The position numbers and the translations under genes were made by a program. Shown one piece after another: positions 1 to 7,908 of a stretch of 64,000 nt of DNA. The number at the start of each line of letters is the position of its first letter. The stretch's first letter is position 1. Under the pieces are notes generated by a model. It searched no databases. It was not told where the DNA came from and saw only the letters and a program-made list of their open reading frames with translations. Source of the stretch: Brevibacillus reuszeri (GTDB lineage: Bacteria > Bacillota > Bacilli > Brevibacillales > Brevibacillaceae). Where the stretch lies: positions 1 to 64,000 of the forward strand of contig NZ_BEXF01000020.1 of NCBI RefSeq assembly GCF_002897295.1, given 5' to 3'.

Positions 1-444
1 CCAAGCTGATCAACGAAAACCAAGTGATCTGTTTAGAGGACTTGCAAGTAGAAAATATGGTCAAAAATCACAAGTTAGCAAAATCCATTGCAGATGCTTC
101 GTGGTCTATGTTTCGCACGATGCTGGAGTATAAGTCAGAATGGTATGGCAGAAAGGTCTCAATTGTTGGGAAACAATTCCCTTCCAGCCAGCTCTGCTCG
201 ACTCCAAACTGTGGATACCGTAACAAGGACGTAAAATATCTAAATTTACGTAGTTGGATATGCCCGAACTGCGGCGTCCAACATGATCGTGACCAAAACG
301 CTGCCATCAATATTGAGCAAGAAGGACTTCGATTGTTGGCGTAGCCAACTAAACTGTGGGACTCACAGGGATAGCTTGGTATATTTCACTCTGTTAGGAG
401 TGACTACCCAAGAATCCCCTGCCTTTAGGCATTGGGAGTGTCAA
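1..444 (+). mobile_element. Right part of an IS200/IS605-family element
   Basis: The element comprises the tnpB end plus about 100 bases of 3' flank. It closes with a short hairpin, TCCCCTGCC (415-423), loop TTTA, then GGCATTGGGA (428-437), followed by GTGTCAA at 438-444. Such subterminal hairpins mark IS605-type right ends. The boundary at 444 is inferred by analogy; no second copy is available in the window to confirm it, and the left end and any tnpA are outside. Confidence 0.6.
3..344 (+). CDS. tnpB: TnpB-like RNA-guided nuclease (IS200/IS605 OrfB), C-terminal part
   Basis: The frame is open from the left window edge, so only the last 113 residues are present. Visible motifs are ICLEDL (RuvC-II glutamate), a zinc-ribbon with CSTPNCGY and later CPNCG, and DRDQNAAINI (RuvC-III aspartate). 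These are the hallmarks of TnpB/OrfB of IS200/IS605 elements, nucleases programmed by an RNA made from the element right end. The motifs here are intact, but the RuvC-I half lies outside the window, so activity cannot be judged. The right end of the element follows directly. Family assignment is firm; the exact IS subgroup is not resolved. Confidence 0.9.
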   Translation, partial: KLINENQVICLEDLQVENMVKNHKLAKSIADASWSMFRTMLEYKSEWYGRKVSIVGKQFPSSQLCSTPNCGYRNKDVKYLNLRSWICPNCGVQHDRDQNAAINIEQEGLRLLA

Positions 445-460
445 AACAATGATAACTCAC
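300..460 (+). ncRNA. Putative omega RNA (TnpB guide RNA) at the element right end
   Basis: TnpB guide RNAs are known to be processed from the 3' end of the tnpB transcript through the right-end hairpin, with the guide being the host sequence just outside the element. The hairpin at 415-437 and GTGTCAA at 438-444 fit this layout; the guide would start near 445. Inferred from position only; the 5' limit is arbitrary. Confidence 0.35.
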
Positions 461-515
461 ATTCATACAGGAGCTGATCGGCATGAGACCCGTGCTCGTA
501 CGAAGAGCTGATTCA

Positions 516-559
516 GGCTCTAGGCAAAGAGTTCCAGCTGTACTTTGCTTAGAGCCTTT
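516..559 (+). terminator. 14-bp hairpin, probable terminator
   Basis: GGCTCTAGGCAAAG (516-529) pairs with CTTTGCTTAGAGCC (543-556) through one G-T wobble, with a 13-base loop and only three T afterwards. It lies between the IS end and the CD3324-like gene. It may be a terminator or part of a leader RNA. Confidence 0.5.
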
Positions 560-592
560 ATCACAACAGTAAAACTGGTACTCTTTGCTTCT

Positions 593-619
593 CTATATAC
601 GGTAGGTCACGCTATATAG
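593..619 (+). promoter_or_regulatory. Inverted repeat before the CD3324-like regulator gene
   Basis: CTATATA (593-599) and TATATAG (613-619) form an inverted repeat 17 bases before the start codon. The left arm contains a TATATA that could serve as a -10 element. The repeat could be an operator for autoregulation by the downstream helix-turn-helix protein; this is inference. Confidence 0.3.
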
Positions 620-635
620 ATAGGAGCAAGAACGA

Positions 636-914
636 ATGAAATATCAAAATGCCCGAGCGTTGCTGCCCGAAAAGCTGGTGCGCGATATCCAAAACTATGT
701 TCAAGGAAGCTATTTGTATATTCCGATTCAACAAGAGCATAAAAAGCATTGGGGAGATAATTCAGGCTCAAAAAAATTGCTGCAAGAGCGCAATGAGCAG
801 ATTGCCCAGGCTTACCGCAGCGGGACCAGTGTCAAAGAGCTGGCTCAGCACTATTTTTTAACCGAGCATAGCATCCGTAGAATTATCCGTGAAGAGCACA
901 ACGTACAAACTTGA
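636..914 (+). CDS. CD3324-family (Mor-like) helix-turn-helix protein
   Basis: A 92-residue protein. The N-terminal segment (LLPEKLVRDIQNYVQGSYLYIP) and the tract HKKHWGDNSGSKKLLQERNEQI are typical of the small CD3324 family, whose C-terminal part resembles the DNA-binding domain of phage Mu Mor. The segment SVKELAQHYFLTEHSIRRII at the end reads as a helix-turn-helix. It is presumably a cytoplasmic transcription regulator; its targets are unknown. The start is set by GGAGC about 10 bases upstream of the ATG. It stands alone, with an inverted repeat just ahead, and precedes a methyltransferase gene about 95 bases downstream. Confidence 0.8.
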   Translation: MKYQNARALLPEKLVRDIQNYVQGSYLYIPIQQEHKKHWGDNSGSKKLLQERNEQIAQAYRSGTSVKELAQHYFLTEHSIRRIIREEHNVQT

Positions 915-1008
915 TGCTGGATGATGTTTGTCCTGTAACCTTCTCGTTTGATCGACTAAGCTGATCATATGACGATAGAAAGTGCCCAGGATAGGAGCTG
1001 TATGCGGG

Positions 1009-1743
1009 ATGAAACAAAACAAATACGATGATACGGATTTTTTTTCTGCTTATAAACAAATGCCTCGCTCCGTCAAAGGATTGGAAGCGGCAGGAGAATG
1101 GCATGTCTTACGCGCTTTATTGCCAGATGTAAAGGATAAGGACGTACTCGATTTAGGCTGCGGTTTTGGCTGGCATTGCCGGTATGCCCGCCAAGAGCAA
1201 GCACATTCAGTGACCGGTGTAGATATTTCGGAAAATATGCTGGAGCAAGCTCGCAAGCAAACGGACGATCCTGCGATCACCTATATACAGCTGCCGATCG
1301 AAGATATTTCGTTTGCAGCTGAGCAATTTGATGTCGTGCTCAGCTCGCTTGCCTTTCATTATATCGAATCTTTTGCAGACATTTGCCAAAAGGTGTATGA
1401 GTGCTTAAGGCCAGGCGGCTCCTTCGTTTTCTCAGTAGAGCATCCTTTATTTACAGCACGAAACGAACAGGATTGGCATTATGATGATCAAGGTAAACGC
1501 CTGCACTGGCCCGTCGATCAATATCAGCTGGAGGGAGCTCGAAAAACGACTTTTTTGACTGACAATGTCATCAAGTATCATCGCACGATCTCCACGTATC
1601 TAAACGACGTCATGGGGGCAGGCTTTGTTTTAAAGGCTGTTCGTGAACCGATCCCTTCGGAAGAAATGCTGAAGCAGGATGAAGGCATGCAGGATGAATT
1701 GCGCAGACCGATGTTTTTAATCATAGCTGCGGAAAAAGTATAA
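1009..1743 (+). CDS. Class I SAM-dependent methyltransferase
   Basis: A 244-residue cytoplasmic protein with a Rossmann-type methyltransferase fold. Motif I is VLDLGCGFGWHCRYA, the acidic end of strand 2 is VTGVDIS, and DVVLSSLAFHYI follows as motif IV, as in the Methyltransf_11/25 group. The substrate cannot be told from sequence. The ATG at 1009 is chosen because AGGAG lies 11 bases ahead; a GTG at 982 in the same frame has no ribosome site. A strong terminator follows 40 bases after the stop. Confidence 0.8.
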   Translation: MKQNKYDDTDFFSAYKQMPRSVKGLEAAGEWHVLRALLPDVKDKDVLDLGCGFGWHCRYARQEQAHSVTGVDISENMLEQARKQTDDPAITYIQLPIEDISFAAEQFDVVLSSLAFHYIESFADICQKVYECLRPGGSFVFSVEHPLFTARNEQDWHYDDQGKRLHWPVDQYQLEGARKTTFLTDNVIKYHRTISTYLNDVMGAGFVLKAVREPIPSEEMLKQDEGMQDELRRPMFLIIAAEKV

Positions 1744-1784
1744 ACGCAGTAGTGTCCAAAGCATATATACAATTAATTTTTGTG

Positions 1785-1809
1785 CGCGGGAAGATTTTCC
1801 CGCGTTTTT
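1785..1809 (+). terminator. Rho-independent terminator of the methyltransferase gene
   Basis: Perfect 8-bp stem CGCGGGAA / TTCCCGCG (1785-1804) with a GATT tetraloop and five T. Confidence 0.9.
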
Positions 1810-1859
1810 CACGTCTTTTCCCTGTTTTAAAAAGCTGTTAGGAAGACGCAAGGCTGCGC

Positions 1860-2063
1860 GAGGAAAAAGGAGAAAAAAGCGAAGATCTTTGGGGACCAGC
1901 CGAGGCGGAAGGCAAAAAGAGAAACACGCCTTTAAGCGTCCACTCTGAGAAGCATCCCGAACCGACCACTTTGGACGCGGTTTCTCTTTTTGCATGTAGC
2001 CGGACAGGAAAGACCCCCAAGCAAGGTACCCAAGAATCTAGAGCTTTTTTCTCCTTTTTCCTC
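1860..2063. repeat. Nested long inverted repeat, possible structured RNA or miniature element
   Basis: The 400 bases between the methyltransferase and brnQ hold no convincing gene. They contain three concentric inverted repeats: a perfect 21-bp outer pair (1860-1880 with 2043-2063), a perfect 14-bp pair GCAAAAAGAGAAAC (1912-1925) with its complement at 1980-1993, and a 7-bp pair GCGTCCA (1936-1942) with TGGACGC (1972-1978). Regions just inside the outer arms also partly pair (AGATCTTTGGG against CCCAAGAATCT). The whole can fold into one 204-base hairpin. It is too long for a simple terminator. Function unknown. Confidence 0.6.
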
Positions 2064-2204
2064 CCACCACAGCATTACTAACAAGCGCCCCCGTATTTTC
2101 CAATTATTTATTCTGTTTGAAATAAAATTAGGTTGATGCAGGTTAAAAAATTAAGTTATACTTATGAAAATTTTATTAAAATAAATAATATTAAGGGGAG
2201 ACAC

Positions 2205-3560
2205 ATGAGAGATTTAACAACTAGACAAACCATAACTGTGGGCCTCATGCTATTCGCCTTGTTCTTTGGTGCGGGCAATATGATTTTTCCACCTGCTTTG
2301 GGACAAGCGGCAGGTTCAAATGTATGGCTAGCGATGCTTGGATTTATTATTACTGGGGTGGGCTTGCCTTTGCTAGGGGTAATCGCCGTCAGCTTGAGCG
2401 GTGGTAATCTGCAAACATTGGCTGGTCGTGTACATCCTGTTTTTGCCGTTATTTTTACTTTTGTCGTCTACTTAGCGATTGGACCGTTTCTAGCGATTCC
2501 ACGAACAGGGACCGTTACGTTTGAAATGGGTGTTCTGCCATTTTTACCGGAGGCGGTGAAAGGGAGCTGGGTACCACTCTTTATCACCACAGTTGTCTAT
2601 TTTGCCATAACATTCTGGCTTTGCCTGAATCCTTCCAAGCTGGTGGATCGGATCGGAAAGATTCTGACGCCTGCTTTGCTTATCATTATTGGAATCATGT
2701 TCGTACAGTCGTTATTCCAGCCTATGGGCGGGATGGGACAACCAACTGGCGCTTATCAAGAAACAGCATTTTTTAAAGGCTTTTTGGAAGGGTATCTGAC
2801 CTTGGATGCTCTGGCTGCGATGGTATTCGGGATCGTTGTTACCGCAGCTGTTCAGAACCAGGGGGTAACGGATCGTAAAAAAGTGACCTGGTCTACAATC
2901 AAAGCCGCTATTATTGCAGCTTGCGGCTTGGGCCTTGTTTATTTGGCTCTTGGCTACATGGGTGCGACCAGCTTTTCGCTCGGGCAGTCCGAAAACGGGG
3001 GACAAATTTTGACTACAGTTGTTCAGCATTTGTTCGGTCCGCTTGGCTCGATGCTTTTGGGCGCAGCCGTTACACTGGCTTGCCTGACGACATCCGTAGG
3101 ACTCGTCACAGCGTGCAGTCGCTTCTTCTCAGACCGCATCCCTGCTATTTCCTATAAAGTGATGGCTGCGATTTTGTGCGTATTCAGTGCCGGTGTGGCA
3201 AATATCGGACTGACACAGCTGATTGCGATTTCGGTCCCTATACTGATGGCAATTTATCCGTTGGCGATCGTTTTGATGCTGCTGGCGTTTTTCCACAAAA
3301 TGTTTCGGGGGCATAGAGCTGTATACGTTGGTGCGATCGTAGCAACAGCTTTGATCAGCTTGATGGACGGACTTTCCTCGGTGGGGCTCTCCATTGAGGC
3401 GATTACCTCGATTTACAAGCATTTGCCGCTTCATAAAGAGGGGATTGGCTGGCTGCTTCCTGCCATTGCTGGTGCTTTGCTCGGCTTTCTGTGGGGCAGT
3501 TTATGGCCAAGCAAACAGACAAAGCAAGAAATTTACCAAGAGAAGGCTAGCAACCTGTAA
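2205..3560 (+). CDS. brnQ: Branched-chain amino acid carrier BrnQ (LIVCS family)
   Basis: A 451-residue integral membrane protein with about twelve hydrophobic segments. The opening TVGLMLFALFFGAGNMIFPP is the family signature near the first helix. BrnQ proteins import leucine, isoleucine and valine with sodium ions. Length is normal for the family. The start is the ATG at 2205 behind AAGGGGAG (2193-2200); an in-frame ATG 72 bases upstream lies in AT-rich DNA without a ribosome site. It is monocistronic, ending at a terminator, and sits downstream of the large palindrome. The upstream AT-rich tract (2100-2190) probably holds the promoter, but no clear -35/-10 pair was found. Confidence 0.92.
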   Translation: MRDLTTRQTITVGLMLFALFFGAGNMIFPPALGQAAGSNVWLAMLGFIITGVGLPLLGVIAVSLSGGNLQTLAGRVHPVFAVIFTFVVYLAIGPFLAIPRTGTVTFEMGVLPFLPEAVKGSWVPLFITTVVYFAITFWLCLNPSKLVDRIGKILTPALLIIIGIMFVQSLFQPMGGMGQPTGAYQETAFFKGFLEGYLTLDALAAMVFGIVVTAAVQNQGVTDRKKVTWSTIKAAIIAACGLGLVYLALGYMGATSFSLGQSENGGQILTTVVQHLFGPLGSMLLGAAVTLACLTTSVGLVTACSRFFSDRIPAISYKVMAAILCVFSAGVANIGLTQLIAISVPILMAIYPLAIVLMLLAFFHKMFRGHRAVYVGAIVATALISLMDGLSSVGLSIEAITSIYKHLPLHKEGIGWLLPAIAGALLGFLWGSLWPSKQTKQEIYQEKASNL

Positions 3561-3587
3561 GAGGTGGCCTTTAAGAAAAAACAAGAG

Positions 3588-3625
3588 GGCGTGCGAACTC
3601 GAGCAGGGTTCAGGCACGCCTTTTT
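3588..3625 (+). terminator. Terminator of brnQ
   Basis: GGCGTGC (3588-3594) pairs with GCACGCC (3614-3620), followed by five T. The loop is long at 19 bases. Confidence 0.75.
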
Positions 3626-3763
3626 CCATCTAGTCCCAGCAGGATAGGACTTCTATCCGTCCACAAGCTGGGCGATCTATGTTACCATAGGAAAAAGTTT
3701 AGCGTATGGGACGGCACATAGATTCGCAAGCTGTCGTTTCATCATGAAGGGAGGTTATTAGCT

Positions 3764-4459
3764 GTGGCCCAAACAAAGGTCCTGGTAGCTGATGACGATC
3801 CAAACGTGCGCGAAATTATTCGCCTCTATTTTGAAAAACAAATGATCGACCTTGTTGTCGCTACAGATGGACGAGAAGCTATCGAGCTGATGGAAAAGGA
3901 ATTGCCAGATGTAGTGATTTTGGATGTAATGATGCCTCAGATGGATGGCTTTGACGCATGTCGCGAAATTCGCAAAAAATGGGATACACCGATTATTATG
4001 CTGACAGCAAAGGATGAAGAATTTGACCGCGTACTCGGTCTCGAGCTGGGAGCAGATGATTATGTGACCAAGCCCTTCAGTCCGCGCGAGCTGGTAGCAA
4101 GAATTCGGGCGATTCTGCGTCGATTGCAGCCAAAGGCAAAGGTGGAGGAGGAAGTGCTCCGACCGTTTGTATTTGAGCAACTGACGATAGATATGGACAA
4201 GCGCGAGGTAATTGCTGCCGGAGAAAAAGTCAGCTTTCGCCCCAAAGAATTTGATTTGCTTGTTCAGCTGGCGAAGTCTCCAGGCAGTGTCCTGTCGCGG
4301 GAGCAATTGCTGGAGCAGGTATGGGGTTTTGATTATTTTGGCGATGTCCGCACGATCGACGTGCATATCAAAAAAATCAGGCAGCGTTTGGACAAGCTTC
4401 CGTATGAATGTATTCATACGGTCTGGGGGATTGGCTACAAATTCGGGGTGGATGTCTGA
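3764..4459 (+). CDS. OmpR-family response regulator
   Basis: A 231-residue cytoplasmic transcription factor. The receiver domain (about residues 1-120) shows the acidic pocket VADDDPN, the phospho-acceptor aspartate in VVILDVMMPQMDG, and the conserved lysine in YVTKPFSP. A winged-helix DNA-binding domain fills the rest (FRPKEFDLLVQL, VWGFDYFGDVRTIDVHI, TVWGIGYKF). The start is the GTG at 3764 behind GGGAGG. It overlaps the kinase start by one base, so the pair is translationally coupled. The stimulus is not evident; the next gene is a Ser/Thr-rich lipoprotein that may or may not be a target. Confidence 0.93.
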   Translation: MAQTKVLVADDDPNVREIIRLYFEKQMIDLVVATDGREAIELMEKELPDVVILDVMMPQMDGFDACREIRKKWDTPIIMLTAKDEEFDRVLGLELGADDYVTKPFSPRELVARIRAILRRLQPKAKVEEEVLRPFVFEQLTIDMDKREVIAAGEKVSFRPKEFDLLVQLAKSPGSVLSREQLLEQVWGFDYFGDVRTIDVHIKKIRQRLDKLPYECIHTVWGIGYKFGVDV

Positions 4460-5904
4460 TGCTGGGGATGTCCAAAAGCATCTTTCGTCGCCTGCTGTTT
4501 AGTTTCCTTGCCACAGTATTGGTTGGTCTGGGGATCTCGGGAATTTTGCTTTCCTTTTTTGCCAAGGAGTACATCTACAATACAAAGCAAGAAGAACTGC
4601 TTCGTCTGGCAAAAAAGGTGAACACCGCTATCTACGACAGCAATGAGATAAACAAGCAGCTGCTGGACAAGCTCGCTATGCTGGACGAATCGTTTGACAC
4701 GCGTATTTGGTTGTTTAATGAGAATGGAAAAATCGTCGCAACCTCGATGAAAGATGAAGTATTTACAGGCAAGTCAGTAGCCGTCTCCATTGCAGACAGC
4801 GTATTAAAAGGAAAGAGTGCTGTGACCGAGCTGCAAATCGAAGGCTTGGAAGACCCGATGCTCTCTGTTTCTGTCCCATGGGGCAAAGGGGAGAAGGTGT
4901 ACGGCGGGATCATTTTACACGCTCCGATAGAAGGCATCGAGCGAACCTTTGGGCAGATGCGTGAATCGATTTTGTGGGCGACACTATTCGGTGTGGTGTT
5001 ATCGACCGCGATGGTTTCGTATTTATCCTGGTCAATCTCCAGGCCGCTTAGGACGATTGAACGGACTGCCGCGGAGATCGGCAGAGGGAACTACGTAGAA
5101 CGGGTCAAGATCGATACCTCAGACGAGATCGGGGATTTGGCTCAAACGATTAATACAATGGCAGAAAAGCTGGAGAAGGTGGAGCAGGAGCGACATCATC
5201 TGGAGCAGGTGCGCAATGATTTTCTCGCCAATGTGTCCCACGAGCTGCGCACACCTTTGACGGCAATCCAAGGATTCCTGGAAGCGCTGCAGGATGGGCT
5301 CGTGGAGGAAGAAGATGCCCGGCAAAAGTACTATGCCGTGATGTACACAGAAACGATGCAGGTTAATCGCCTGGTCGATGACCTGATGGACCTGATGAAG
5401 CTGGAGAATAACGAAGTAAACCTCGCCAAGTTCCCAGTCGATGTTGGAGAAGTCATAAACAAGGTGGCTTTTTCTTTTCGAGCAGAGGCAGAGGAAAAGG
5501 GCTTGCATATTGCTGTTGAGGTAGCAGACGAGCTGCCGAGAATATACGCAGATAAAGATCGGATCGCCCAAATTCTGAAAAACTTTGTGAAAAATGCGGT
5601 GAAGTTTACGGAAAGAGGGGAAATCCGGCTGATCGCTGAGACGGAAGACGAATGGGTACGAATTCGGGTGGTCGATACCGGAATTGGCATTGCCGCGGAT
5701 GATTTGAATCGGATTTGGGAGCGGTTTTTCAAGGTAGATCGCGGACGTTCCAAAAATAATAAGGGGACAGGCCTGGGGCTTGCGATCGTCAAAGAGCTGG
5801 TGGAGCTGCACGATGGAAAATGGAGTGTAGAAAGCATGCCAGGTCACGGAAGCACGTTTACCGTGTGGCTGCCGACAGTGACTGCGATTCGGCAAACGAC
5901 CTGA
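4459..5904 (+). CDS. Sensor histidine kinase, partner of the regulator upstream
   Basis: A 481-residue membrane kinase. It has a first transmembrane helix near residues 10-34, an extracellular segment of about 135 residues, a second helix near 170-193, a HAMP linker (PLRTIERTAAEIGRGNY), the phosphorylation site SHELRTPLTA, an N-box NFVKNAVKFT, and G-boxes DTGIGI and GTGLGL. The extracellular part looks like a small PAS/double-Cache sensor. The start ATG at 4459 overlaps the upstream stop. The architecture resembles PhoR/ResE-like kinases, but the signal is not deducible. Confidence 0.93.
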   Translation: MLGMSKSIFRRLLFSFLATVLVGLGISGILLSFFAKEYIYNTKQEELLRLAKKVNTAIYDSNEINKQLLDKLAMLDESFDTRIWLFNENGKIVATSMKDEVFTGKSVAVSIADSVLKGKSAVTELQIEGLEDPMLSVSVPWGKGEKVYGGIILHAPIEGIERTFGQMRESILWATLFGVVLSTAMVSYLSWSISRPLRTIERTAAEIGRGNYVERVKIDTSDEIGDLAQTINTMAEKLEKVEQERHHLEQVRNDFLANVSHELRTPLTAIQGFLEALQDGLVEEEDARQKYYAVMYTETMQVNRLVDDLMDLMKLENNEVNLAKFPVDVGEVINKVAFSFRAEAEEKGLHIAVEVADELPRIYADKDRIAQILKNFVKNAVKFTERGEIRLIAETEDEWVRIRVVDTGIGIAADDLNRIWERFFKVDRGRSKNNKGTGLGLAIVKELVELHDGKWSVESMPGHGSTFTVWLPTVTAIRQTT

Positions 5905-6069
5905 TTTTGTCTGAGTCCGAGTCAGCCTGATGATGTGATGGTCATACTTTTTTCATAGTTTGATCATGGTTTTTTCCCACTTTCCACACAGAATGGTTAC
6001 TTTTCGCCGTTACGATATACATGTGACAGCGAGAAGGTCACGATGCCAAGGAACGAAAGGGGAATGAAC

Positions 6070-6459
6070 ATGAATAAAAAATGGGTATCCATTGCAGCTG
6101 TCGCATTGCTCCTATCAGGTAGCTTGGTTGCCTGCTCGAGCACAACGGGCACACCTGAGCCAGCGACACAACAAGAGGGAGGAAGCGCAACCACTCCGGG
6201 GACCTCCTCTACTGACAGTGGAACATCGGCTGACAGCTCGTCCACTCAAGATCAATCCACAGATGACTCCAAAGCTAACGCTGAAGCACCAGCAGGTTCT
6301 TCTGACAGCACAGGCTCGTCATCGGATGCATCAACTGGAGCTGGTAGCACAGACAGCAAGTCTGACGCAGGCTCTACGACAGGATCAGCTGGAACTACTG
6401 GCACCGAAAACAGCAGTTCGACTGAACAGCCTGCAGCAACTGATGCAAGTAAGCAGTAA
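6070..6459 (+). CDS. Ser/Thr/Gly/Ala-rich lipoprotein
   Basis: A 129-residue protein with a signal peptide ending in a lipobox LVAC, so the cysteine near residue 22 would be lipidated and the rest displayed outside the membrane. The mature part is entirely low-complexity (serine, threonine, glycine, alanine, aspartate) and resembles a flexible spacer or a secreted glycosylation target. No enzymatic domain is visible. The start at 6070 fits AAAGGGG seven bases ahead; an ATG at 6064 is an alternative. It follows the kinase gene by 165 bases and may be controlled by that system. Confidence 0.75.
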   Translation: MNKKWVSIAAVALLLSGSLVACSSTTGTPEPATQQEGGSATTPGTSSTDSGTSADSSSTQDQSTDDSKANAEAPAGSSDSTGSSSDASTGAGSTDSKSDAGSTTGSAGTTGTENSSSTEQPAATDASKQ

Positions 6460-6770
6460 GAACCAACTGTAACGACAGGTAACGCGTTTGTTCGTAATGA
6501 ACTCCTCTACTTCCCTCCCGGTTAATTATATAGGGCGGCTTGATGTCGCCCGCTTTGTTTTGTCCCTGCTTTATGGAAACGCAGAAAGTCCGTCATCTCT
6601 ATTGCTGATGTCCCTTGTGGATATCAGCTTTTTTTTGCTCTCAGAAAAGCTATCCATTTCGCTAGAGGCTTGCGATGCCAAGCTCTCTTAAAGTAAGACT
6701 GGTCTTTGCTCAGGCACAATTGATATGATGATTGGTAACTTACGCGTGAATCCTGGCAGGAGGGTCGAAG
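6460..6770. other. Intergenic stretch with one weak terminator
   Basis: The only clear structure is GGGCG (6533-6537) with CGCCC (6547-6551) followed by GCTTTGTTTTGT, a weak terminator for the lipoprotein gene. A TATGAT near 6723 may be the -10 of the next gene. A 67-codon frame at 6488 has no ribosome site and no coding character. Confidence 0.5.
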
Positions 6771-7796
6771 ATGATTACATATCCGTTTTTAGAAAAGGGA
6801 GCAACGATCGGAGTAACAGCTCCATCTTCGGGAGTGAGAGCGGGCTTGCATGATCTGCTAAAGCTGGCCAGCAGTCGGATGGAGGAACGAGGCTATACTG
6901 TTACTTGCGGAGAAACGGCATGGACGCAGGAAAAAGCAAAGTCGGCTCCGGCACGAGTACGGGCAAAAGAGCTTCAGGATATGATGAGTGATGAGCGCAT
7001 TTCGTTGGTATTCCCGCCGTGGGGTGGAGAGCTGTTGATCGAGCTCCTGGAGTATATCGATTTTGCAAAGCTTGGAAACAAGTGGGTTCTCGGCTACTCA
7101 GACACAAGTCTTTTGTTGCTAGTTGTTACATTGAAGCGGGGAATAGCGACTGCTCATGGAACCAATCTCATAGACCTGCGCGGAGAATTTTCGGATGCTA
7201 CGACAGCCATGTGGGAAAAGGTGTTGTCTACCGAGGTAGGCTCCTATATCGTTCAGCAATCTTCGGAGTTGTATCAAAAGAAATGGCAGCATGATAATCC
7301 GACGCCCTGTGTCTTTCATTTGACGGAGCAGACAGAGTGGAAAACGATTACTGCGGAGGCTCACGCCCCAGTAAAAATAGAGGGACGCTTACTCGGTGGT
7401 TGTATCGATGTCATCCGGCATATCATCGGTACGCCGTATGGGGACGTGCGCCATTTTCAGGATCATTTTATCCAGGGTGAACCGATTGTATGGTTCTTGG
7501 AAAACTGTGAGCTGAGTACAGCAGATTTACGCCGCTCCTTGGTCCAAATGAAGCTGGCAGGATGGTTTGCGAATTGCTCTGGGATCTTGTTTGGGCGAAG
7601 TCCTGCCAATATGCCAGTCGACGGATACACTGCCGAGGATGTGTATCAGGAGCTTTTCAGCGAGCTGCAGGTCCCGATTGCTTACGATATCGATTGTGGG
7701 CATGTACCACCACAAATGACCTTGGTTAACGGGGCCTACGCGAAGATAGAAGTAGAAGCAGGCAAGGGCGTAATCACTCAGCATTTTAAACCATAG
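6771..7796 (+). CDS. S66-family LD-carboxypeptidase (LdcA/MccF type)
   Basis: A 341-residue cytoplasmic serine peptidase of family S66, which cleaves the L,D bond of tetrapeptides from recycled peptidoglycan or, in MccF, detoxifies microcin C. Seen are the N-terminal strand GATIGVTAPSS, the substrate-binding FPPWGG, the nucleophile serine in LGYSDTSLL, and the segments ENCELS and CGHVPPQMTL that carry the glutamate and histidine of the triad. The YSDTS form and length are closer to the MccF-like branch than to classic LdcA. An AGGAGG site precedes the ATG. Monocistronic. Confidence 0.88.
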   Translation: MITYPFLEKGATIGVTAPSSGVRAGLHDLLKLASSRMEERGYTVTCGETAWTQEKAKSAPARVRAKELQDMMSDERISLVFPPWGGELLIELLEYIDFAKLGNKWVLGYSDTSLLLLVVTLKRGIATAHGTNLIDLRGEFSDATTAMWEKVLSTEVGSYIVQQSSELYQKKWQHDNPTPCVFHLTEQTEWKTITAEAHAPVKIEGRLLGGCIDVIRHIIGTPYGDVRHFQDHFIQGEPIVWFLENCELSTADLRRSLVQMKLAGWFANCSGILFGRSPANMPVDGYTAEDVYQELFSELQVPIAYDIDCGHVPPQMTLVNGAYAKIEVEAGKGVITQHFKP

Positions 7797-7822
7797 GCAT
7801 GACACTGTGAAAAATAGCGGGA

Positions 7823-7850
7823 AAAAGGACAGCGCAAATGCTGTCCTTTT
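7823..7850. terminator. Bidirectional terminator between convergent genes
   Basis: Perfect 11-bp stem AAAAGGACAGC / GCTGTCCTTTT with a 6-base loop. It serves the peptidase gene on one side and the EamA transporter gene on the other. Confidence 0.92.
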
Positions 7851-7908
7851 GTCCTTTTCGCGCTTCATTGTGATTATGCCAAACGTTTGGCGTCTGCCTG
7901 TAGACTCG

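Noticed and set aside
496..556. Possible peptide EELIQALGKEFQLYFA before the regulator
   Set aside because: It is the coding look of a hairpin; no start codon or ribosome site.
1717..1995. Minus-strand frames in 1717-2020
   Set aside because: They read through the large palindrome and change composition abruptly; no ribosome sites.
1860..2063. Interpretation as CRISPR or tandem repeats
   Set aside because: The repeated parts are inverted, not direct, and there are no spacers.
3758..4417. A 219-codon minus-strand frame
   Set aside because: Shadow of the OmpR-type regulator gene.
5119..5895. A 258-codon minus-strand frame
   Set aside because: Antisense to the histidine kinase, which is clearly real.
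6488..6691. A 67-codon plus-strand frame
   Set aside because: No ribosome site, overlaps the terminator of the preceding gene, and codon use is not like the neighbours.
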